DNA from: Candidatus Melainabacteria bacterium
Lineage (GTDB): Bacteria > Cyanobacteriota > Vampirovibrionia > LMEP-6097
Direction: 5' to 3'
DNA length: 5,972 bases
NCBI GenBank assembly: GCA_028817775.1
Contig: JAPPOW010000176.1
Location: 1-5,972, forward strand
Shown: positions 1 to 5,500 of the stretch, piece by piece
Layout: every line of letters starts with the position of its first letter
Numbering within the stretch: position 1 is the stretch's first letter
Notes under the pieces: generated by a model
What the model was told of the DNA's origin: nothing
Database searches by the model: none
The model's input: the letters and a program-made list of their open reading frames with translations, nothing else
Made by a program: the position numbers and the translations under genes

Positions 1-622
1 GCCTCATGAACTCAAGCGTCCAATCCAAAATATCAAAACTCTAGTTGAAACTTTAATTATGGGTGCCAAGGATGATGCCACTAGACTAGATGATTATTTG
101 AGTAAGCTTAACCACGAGGCAGACCGCTTGGGAACTATGGTTCAGGATATGCTTAGTCTCTCCCATGTTTTGAGTGGCACAGTTGAGCTTAATATAGTTG
201 AAATTGATTTTAATGAAATGCTTGATAAATTACTGGGCTTGGCTCAATCAAGAGCAAGTGCTAGATCAATCAACTTGAGTGCTGATTTGCCTGCCGGTAC
301 AAAAATTCAAGCTGATAAAAAATACTTCGAGCATATGCTTGCTAACTTGATTGATAATGCTATCAAGTACAATAAAGATTCTGGTCAAGTTAGTGTGACA
401 TATAAAGAAGGAGTTTTGAGCGTCGCCGATACTGGTATGGGTATTCCTGCTCAAGATCTAGAGAAAATTTTTGATCAATTCTATAGAGTGCAAGCTAGTG
501 CTGATATTCAGGGTACTGGTCTTGGTTTAGCTATGGTGAGAGCAATTGCTGATTTGCATGGCTGGGAGCTTGAAATTGAGTCAGAACTTGGTCAGGGTAC
601 TAAATTTAGTGTAAAAATATAG
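1..622 (+). CDS. Sensor histidine kinase, C-terminal part (5' end outside window)
   Basis: This is the catalytic half of a two-component sensor kinase, which autophosphorylates on His and passes the phosphate to a response regulator. The reading frame is open from the window edge (first full codon at base 2), giving 206 visible residues and a TAG stop. The visible part starts inside the H-box: PHELKRPI, with the phospho-accepting His at bases 5-7. The dimerisation helices follow (about residues 1-60), then a HATPase_c domain with an N box (NLIDNAIKY, Asn about 119), G1 box (DTGMGI, Asp about 143), F box (IFDQFYR) and G2 box (GTGLGL, about 171-175). It ends normally at the end of the ATPase fold. 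Sensor and membrane segments, if any, lie upstream. The ATG at 59 is internal, not a start. One oddity is Arg in place of Thr/Asn four residues after the His. No response regulator follows, so the partner may be upstream or elsewhere. Confidence 0.95.
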   Translation, partial: PHELKRPIQNIKTLVETLIMGAKDDATRLDDYLSKLNHEADRLGTMVQDMLSLSHVLSGTVELNIVEIDFNEMLDKLLGLAQSRASARSINLSADLPAGTKIQADKKYFEHMLANLIDNAIKYNKDSGQVSVTYKEGVLSVADTGMGIPAQDLEKIFDQFYRVQASADIQGTGLGLAMVRAIADLHGWELEIESELGQGTKFSVKI

Positions 623-642
623 TTTGATATCTTGATAATCTG

Positions 643-664
643 TAAATACTCGTGTTAGTATTTG
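643..664 (+). other. Small hairpin in the leader of the hypothetical gene
   Basis: AAATACT (644-650) pairs perfectly with AGTATTT (657-663) around the loop CGTGTT, and an outer T-G pair (643/664) is possible in RNA. No T tract follows, so it is not a canonical terminator for the kinase gene. The stem ends five bases before the ATG at 669, where a ribosome would bind. It could affect translation or be a weak processing site; which is unknown. Confidence 0.4.
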
Positions 665-668
665 GGTT

Positions 669-1181
669 ATGAAGTTTTTCAACAGAATCGAACGCTTCTA
701 CCCACCAGAACAAGCTCAGCAGATCTTGAATGCAAGACCGGAGTTTGTTGATGGTGCTCATGCTGCTAGTGATTCTTCTGATGATGACTCAGCCTTAATT
801 GAACTCTTTAATCCAGATTCAGCAAAAGTTTCATTAGAGGATGCCCAACTTGCTGGTAAAGAAGGACAGGAGGTTGATGCTCTATCCCTGATAGCAAATG
901 AGATGGGCTTGTTTGAGGGTACTGGTGTTAATACCCTTGATAGATTGATGATGAATTCTGATGATGCATTTGATTTTAGTCCAATCTTTTTAGAAAATCT
1001 TGAAAAGCTAGTTGATGATCCAGAGCTTTGTCCATTTGATAAAAAGCACGCTTTAGATATTGTGGTGTTTTTGGATAAACAAGGCATTATTTCCCCACTG
1101 ATTACGGCAAATCTTTTGACTCGTGCTGCATTTAATGATTTTGCGGTTGAGGATGAGCTGCTCAAACGTAGAGCTGCCTAA
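669..1181 (+). CDS. Hypothetical acidic protein, 170 aa
   Basis: I do not recognise this protein. The 170-residue frame uses ATG at 669; the frame upstream is open only back to a TAA at 636-638 and has no other usual start codon. It begins MKFFNRIERFYPPEQAQQIL and continues into a strongly acidic, low-complexity stretch (about residues 29-45, rich in Asp, Ser and Ala). The C-terminal two thirds (about 65-170) look helical and globular. No signal peptide, membrane segment or catalytic motif is visible, so it is probably cytoplasmic. There is no clear Shine-Dalgarno sequence; a small hairpin (643-664) lies just before the start. It lies 46 bp after the kinase gene on the same strand and could be co-transcribed with it. 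Its stop is two bases before the rnpB -10 box. The minus-strand frame inside it is taken to be a shadow. Confidence 0.75.
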   Translation: MKFFNRIERFYPPEQAQQILNARPEFVDGAHAASDSSDDDSALIELFNPDSAKVSLEDAQLAGKEGQEVDALSLIANEMGLFEGTGVNTLDRLMMNSDDAFDFSPIFLENLEKLVDDPELCPFDKKHALDIVVFLDKQGIISPLITANLLTRAAFNDFAVEDELLKRRAA

Positions 1182-1183
1182 GC

Positions 1184-1189
1184 TATAAT
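1184..1189 (+). promoter_or_regulatory. rnpB promoter, -10 box
   Basis: TATAAT is a perfect sigma-70-type -10 hexamer. A start about seven bases downstream falls near 1196, which agrees with the predicted RNase P RNA 5' end derived independently from the P1 helix. No good -35 is visible: the hexamer 17 bases upstream (1161-1166) reads CTCAAA and lies inside the end of the preceding gene. Recognition may therefore rest mainly on the -10. Confidence 0.7.
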
Positions 1190-1193
1190 TATT

Positions 1194-1606
1194 AATAAGC
1201 TGATTAGATGATCGCTTCACTTTGTGGAGAGGAAAGTCCGGGCAGCATTGAAGCTAGGTTGCTGGTTAAGAGCCAGTGGGAGTGATCCCGAGGAAAGTGC
1301 CACAGAAAAATACCGCTCTGTGACTTCTCTAAGCTTCAAGTTCAAGGCTTGCGTAGCGCAGAAATTGGAGTTTAGAGAGGTCACAGAGTAAGGGTGCAAA
1401 GGTAGGGTAAGAGCCTACCAGATAGATTGAGAAGTCTATGCTAGGTAAACCCCGCCGAAGCTGCAAGGTCCAGATCTATTGCTTTTTGCAAGGCTTCATT
1501 AGCAAGAAGAAAGATCTCAATCCCGCATGAGGCCATGAGCAATCATGGTCCCAGATAGATGATCATCACTCGTAAGAGACAGAACCCGGCTTATTATCAG
1601 CTTATT
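1194..1606 (+). ncRNA. rnpB: RNase P RNA, bacterial A-type
   Basis: This is the catalytic RNA of RNase P, which removes 5' leaders from pre-tRNAs. The conserved core is complete: GAGGAAAGTCCGGGC at 1229-1243, the AGTGCCACAGAAA block near 1296-1308, AGGGTGCAAAGG and GGTAAGAG near 1391-1413, GGTAAACCCC near 1444-1453, and ACAGAACCCGGCTTA at 1579-1593. Ends are set by a perfect 11-bp P1 helix (1194-1204 with 1596-1606). P2 pairs 1207-1213 with 1561-1567. P3 is very short (1215-1220 with 1224-1229). A hairpin with a GTGA loop (1278-1289) matches P9, and CCATGA-GCAA-TCATGG (1533-1548) matches P18; both loops are GNRA type and suited to tertiary docking. The P12-like arm is long (1316-1339 with 1365-1388, about 24 bp with wobbles). 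The P15 region (1472-1517) contains no GGT. Helix names are by analogy with known A-type RNAs. It has its own promoter and terminator. Confidence 0.98.
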
Positions 1607-1610
1607 GCAT

Positions 1611-1632
1611 GGGGCGCTTTGCGCCCCTTTTT
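1611..1632 (+). terminator. Intrinsic terminator of rnpB
   Basis: GGGGCGC (1611-1617), a TTT loop and GCGCCCC (1621-1627) form a perfect 7-bp GC-rich stem followed at once by five T residues (1628-1632). It begins four bases after the rnpB P1 helix. It has the expected form of a Rho-independent terminator in the plus direction only; no T tract follows on the minus strand. Confidence 0.92.
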
Positions 1633-1700
1633 ACTTCCGGGTTGTAACGCTCGTAACGCTTTGTATTGACAAAGCGTTACGAGCGTTACAACCCGGAAGT
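1633..1700. repeat. Perfect 32-bp inverted repeat with 4-nt loop
   Basis: Bases 1633-1664 are the exact reverse complement of 1669-1700, separated by ATTG. Each arm begins ACTTCCGGGTTGTAACGCTC at its outer end and contains the octamer GTAACGCT twice at a 9-bp period (1644-1651 and 1653-1660; complements at 1673-1680 and 1682-1689). The element starts on the base after the rnpB terminator T tract and ends 20 bp from the deoC stop. Neither flank carries a T tract in the outgoing direction, so it is not a classic intrinsic terminator. In RNA from either strand it would fold into a very stable hairpin. It could be a dispersed palindromic element, a non-autonomous mobile element or an mRNA 3'-end stabiliser. 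The sequence alone does not decide between these. Confidence 0.97.
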
Positions 1701-1720
1701 GTTAGAGTTCAGGATGACAA

Positions 1721-2470
1721 TTATAGTTTAGAACTTGTGCCTATGTGGCTGAGTCTTCCGCCAGCTGCCTTAAAGATTTCACTAGCTTGTTCTTGGTTCT
1801 TAATTCCACCTGCTGCTTTGATATGAATCCTGGCGTCTGGATCATACTCATCAAGCTGGCTAGCAATGAATGAAATTAATTCAACACTTGTTGTCCTTAG
1901 TGGGTAATCGCTTTCAGTTTTGATAAACCCAGTGGAGTTTTTGTAAGCGAACTTAAGTTTGCTCAAATCACTATCTGTAACTACTTGGGCAAAGATATCG
2001 ACAGTAAATTCAATACTATAATCCTCAAGCAGTTCACAAGAAAAAATTGGTTTAAGCCAAAGTTCTTTATTGTAAGTTTGCATTAAGGCAATATATGCTT
2101 GCAGTTCAGCGCGCAAAGCTTTGTAATCATGTTTAGTGACAGTGGTAAGATTAATCACAGGATCAAGTTCACTCGCGCCTGCTTCAAGTGCTGCCTTGGC
2201 TTCTACTAACTTTTCTTCTAGTGGGCTAGCTCCAATTTCTTTGACGATCTGAGCTTTGTCCTCATCAGAGTTGCACCAATGAACTTCAGTCGGAAAATCA
2301 ATAGTTGCCGAGCAGCGAAACTGTGGCGCGTATTCTTCAACCCGGTCACTGCGGATACAAATCGAGTTGTAGTCACCAGCTTTGGCTTGGGCGGCTAATT
2401 GGTCCAGCTCCTCCTTGCTAGCTTCTGGCTTGAGATTGGTAAAATCAACTAATTTACTGTTAAATGTCAT
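1721..2470 (-). CDS. deoC: Deoxyribose-phosphate aldolase (class I, DeoC family)
   Basis: The encoded enzyme would cleave 2-deoxyribose-5-phosphate to glyceraldehyde-3-phosphate and acetaldehyde through a Schiff base, a cytoplasmic step in deoxynucleoside salvage. The protein is 249 residues from ATG at 2470. Family landmarks are VDFTNLKPEAS (8-18), SICIRSDRV (36-44), the TIDFP strand (56-60), ELDPVINL with the proton-relay Asp (D103), GFIKT with the Schiff-base Lys (K184), IKAAGG with the second Lys (K218, G221-G222) and IGTSS (243-247). These Asp and Lys residues correspond to E. coli D102, K167 and K201. The usual KTSTG-K loop reads KTESDYP, about 15 extra residues follow the FP strand, and the chain ends two residues after the SS motif with no C-terminal tail. 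An in-frame TTG at 2521 would add 17 residues, but the ATG at 2470 has AGGGA seven bases upstream and fits the family better. Confidence 0.88.
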   Translation of the reverse strand: MTFNSKLVDFTNLKPEASKEELDQLAAQAKAGDYNSICIRSDRVEEYAPQFRCSATIDFPTEVHWCNSDEDKAQIVKEIGASPLEEKLVEAKAALEAGASELDPVINLTTVTKHDYKALRAELQAYIALMQTYNKELWLKPIFSCELLEDYSIEFTVDIFAQVVTDSDLSKLKFAYKNSTGFIKTESDYPLRTTSVELISFIASQLDEYDPDARIHIKAAGGIKNQEQASEIFKAAGGRLSHIGTSSKL

Positions 2471-2499
2471 TTTGGCTTCCCTGGGAATACAATTTTCAT
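2467..2499 (-). CDS. Possible 10-aa leader peptide overlapping the deoC start
   Basis: The upstream copy of the duplicated start (ATG at 2499, with AGGGA at 2507-2511 seven bases before it) opens a frame of ten codons, MKIVFPGKPK, ending in TGA at 2469-2467. That TGA overlaps the deoC ATG as ATGA, the arrangement typical of translational coupling. It is out of frame with deoC because 29 is not a multiple of three. Translation is inferred from the identical initiation context, not shown; the frame may be only a by-product of the duplication. Confidence 0.4.
   Translation of the reverse strand: MKIVFPGKPK
2478..2482 (-). promoter_or_regulatory. Ribosome binding site deciding the deoC start
   Basis: On the minus strand AGGGA lies seven bases before the ATG at 2470, within AGGGAAGCCAAAATG. 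An identical copy sits 29 bp upstream (2507-2511). This placement supports the ATG at 2470 over the in-frame TTG at 2521, which has no such site. Confidence 0.6.
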
Positions 2500-2580
2500 T
2501 TTGGCTTCCCTGGGAATACAATTTTAACTTAAATCAAATTAATCCCGCTATAGAGCCCAAAATTAGTAAGATTTAGCTTG

Positions 2581-5500
2581 ATGGATAGGGATGCTAAACA
2601 TATTCCGCTGCATTTGCACACTGAGTTCTCCTTGCTAGATGGCGCTAGCCGGGTAGAGGATGTTTGCGCCAAAGCCAAGGAAGCTAATATGCCGGGGCTG
2701 GCATTAACTGACCACGGTACCATGTTTGGTGCCTATAAGTTCTATAACGAAGCAATCAAAGCTGGAGTTAAACCAATTGTCGGTTGTGAAGTCTATGTCA
2801 TCAACGGTGACCACACCCTCAAGGGTAAGGAGCACAAGCTTAAACTTTATCACTTGGTTTTGCTTGCCAAGAATGACCAGGGCTATAAGAACCTGATCAA
2901 AATTGTTTCTGAATCTTGTATCAATGGTTTCTATTATAAGCCGCGTATCTCCAAAGATTTCTTGCGTGAGTATTCAAGCGATCTGATAGCTACTTCGGCT
3001 TGTTTGGGAGGTGAGGTTAATAACTTGGTGCTCAACAACCGTATGGATGATGCCAAGGCAGCTGCTCAAAGCTACAAAGATATTTTTGGTGAGGATTTCT
3101 ATCTTGAGATTATGGATCATCACTATGCTGAAGACCGTCATGTTAATCCCAAGATAGTTGATATTGCACGAGAACTCAATATCAAAGTAGTTGCAACTAA
3201 TGATAGTCACTATACCAATCAAGAAGACGCTAACGCTCATGACGCCTTGCTTTGCTTGCAAACCCAAAAGTATATTGCTGACTTCCCGCGCATGCACTTT
3301 TCGGCTCATGAGTACCTCAAAACTGGAGCACAGATGGAGTCGATGTTCCAAACTTACCTAGATCATGATCTTGTTAAGCGTGCTGTCTATGATGTGCCGA
3401 TGGAGATCTTTAATAAGGTTGAGGATTATGAACTCTTGCGTAATCCCAAGATGCATATGCCTGACCCCAAGGTACCTGAGGGACATAGCTTTGAAACTTA
3501 TTTACGGGAGATTAGTTATGAAGGTGCTCGTGCTCGTTTTGGCGAGGAATTGACGCCTGAACAATGTGAGCGACTTGATTTTGAACTTGAGATCATGAAC
3601 AACTCAGGTTTTGCTTCCTACTTTATAGTCGTGTGGGACTTTATTAAGTGGGCGCGCGAGCATGATATTCCTGTCGGTCCTGGTCGCGGCTCGGCTGCTG
3701 GTTCTTTGGTGGCTTACGCACTTGGCATTACCAATATTGATCCACTCAAGTATGACCTGCTATTTGAAAGATTTTTGAATCCCGAGCGTAAAAGTATGCC
3801 CGATATTGATACTGATTTCTGTATTGAGCGCCGGGCTGATGTGATTGATTATGTGCGCCAGAAGTATGGTGAGGACTGTGTTTGCCAGATCATTACCTTT
3901 AACCGTTTGACTTCTAAGTCGGTGATCAAAGATATGGCACGGGTGCTTGAGTATCCTTATGCTCGCGCAGAAGAACTAGCGAAGATGATTCCAGTGGTGC
4001 GCGGGAAGCCACGTTCGATTACTTGGATGATTGAGAATCATAGTGACTTTGCTAAGAAGTACAAGGGTGACCCTGAAGCTAGAGAAGTAATTGATTTAGC
4101 CATTAAAAATGAAGGACTCAACAAAACTTTTGGGGTGCATGCTGCTGGGGTAATCATTGCTGATGAACCGGTTGATAGCATCGTGCCGATTTCTAAGAAT
4201 AATGACGGTAGTATCATCACTCAATTTCCGATGGAAGAGTGCGCTGATATGGGCTTGCTGAAGATGGATTTCTTGGGCTTACGTAACCTGACCATGATCA
4301 AAAAAGCTCTCACCATTATTGAAGAGAACTCTGGTGAGAAAATTGATATCGATGCTATCTCAATGGAGGACGAGAAAACCTTTGATACTGTTTGTACTGG
4401 TTTTCTTGCGGGGATATTTCAATTAGAAACTTCTGCTGGTATGCGCCAGATTGCTCGTGACTTAGCGCCACGTAGTTTGGAGGATATCTCAGCACTAATT
4501 GCACTCTATCGCCCTGGTCCACTGGATACTGGGATGATCGATGACTTTATCGATAGGAAATCTGGCAAGCAGCAGATTAAGTATGAGCATCCATTACTAG
4601 AGCCAATTTTGAGTAATACCTATGGAACGATTGTTTACCAAGAACAGATTATGCAGATTGTACAATCGCTTGGTGGTTTTTCACTGGGTGAAGCAGATTT
4701 ATTACGTAGGGCTATGGGTAAGAAGAAGCCTGAAGTCTTGCTTCCTTACAAGGATAAATTCCTCAAGGGTTGTTTAGAGAACCAATGTGGGCAGCCGATC
4801 TCTGAAGAGCTTGGGGAAAAGTTGTTTGAACAGATGTTAGCTTTCGCTGAGTACTGTTTTAATAAGTCTCACTCAACAGCTTATGGATTTGTAACTTACC
4901 AAACTGCCTATCTCAAGACTCATTACCCAGTTGAATACCTCACTGCATTATTCATGTCATCTGGCAATGACAGTGATAGATTGAAGTCTTACTTGGTTGA
5001 AGCTGAAAGGATTGGTATCAAAGTCATCCCTCCGGATATTAATCTTTCTAATGTTGATTTTCGTGCCATTGTTATGGACAACTCAATTGTTTTTGGGATG
5101 AAGGCAATCAAAGGTGTTGGTGATGGTCCTTCTCAATCAATAGTCGAGGAGCGTAATAGTGGCGGTGAGTTTAAGTCTTTCTTTGATTTCTGTTGCCGTA
5201 TTGATCATAAGAAAGTCAATAAGAAAACAATTGAATCTTTGATTAAATCAGGTGCTTTTGATGCGCTTGGTGCTGGACGTAAAGCGATGCTTGATAATTT
5301 GGAGAGTTTTATTGCTCGTTCTAAGCGTAGGCAGGAAGAAAAATCACGCGGTCAAGCTAACCTGTTTGCTGCTCTAGGCGAAGCTGATGAATCAGTGGCT
5401 TCTGTAGTGACTCCTAATTATATGAATGGTGAAGCTGATGAGTTCCCAGAGCGTGATTTACAGGCAATGGAGTATGAATTGCTTGGTTTGTTTGTTAATA

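Larger units (their letters stand above)
2467..2525. repeat. 29-bp tandem duplication across the deoC start region
   Basis: Bases 2468-2496 and 2497-2525 are identical, head to tail, without a mismatch; one further base at 2467 also matches. On the minus strand each copy ends AGGGAAGCCAAAATG, so the ribosome binding site and start codon are both duplicated. The centre of each copy is the odd palindrome TTCCCTGGGAA (2478-2488 and 2507-2517). The perfect identity suggests a recent slippage duplication or a maintained function. Confidence 0.97.

Noticed and set aside
758..1165. Minus-strand 135-codon frame opposite the hypothetical gene
   Set aside because: Its Ser-rich product is the antisense reading of Asp/Glu/Ala codons in the plus-strand gene. 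No plausible start context was seen, although neither strand has a recognised family.
1217..1399. Minus-strand 60-codon frame inside rnpB
   Set aside because: The sequence is fully explained by conserved RNase P RNA helices.
1633..1700. Palindrome as a bidirectional intrinsic terminator
   Set aside because: The plus-strand flank is GTGTTAGAG and the minus-strand flank begins AAAAAGGGG, so neither direction has the required T tract; rnpB already has its own terminator just before.
1605..1826. Plus-strand frame of 73 codons over the terminator, palindrome and deoC end
   Set aside because: It runs through the rnpB terminator and the inverted repeat and then antisense to conserved deoC codons; no ribosome site or family resemblance.
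2471..2521. Longer DeoC N terminus starting at TTG 2521
   Set aside because: The extra 17 residues are just the duplicated leader read through in frame. The codon is TTG without a ribosome site, whereas the ATG at 2470 has AGGGA at good spacing and begins at the usual place for the family.
2467..2525. CRISPR-like array
   Set aside because: The two units are directly adjacent with no spacer, and there are only two.
2521..2526. Possible deoC -10 box, TAAAAT on the minus strand
   Set aside because: Five of six bases match, but no -35 is present at 16-18 bp and such hexamers are frequent in AT-rich DNA.
2524..2554. Possible dnaE promoter (TTAACT, 19-bp gap, TATAGA)
   Set aside because: Only weak matches with long spacing in an AT-rich region; too little to call.
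2974..3351. Minus-strand 125-codon frame within dnaE
   Set aside because: It is antisense to the conserved PHP domain, which is clearly the coding strand.
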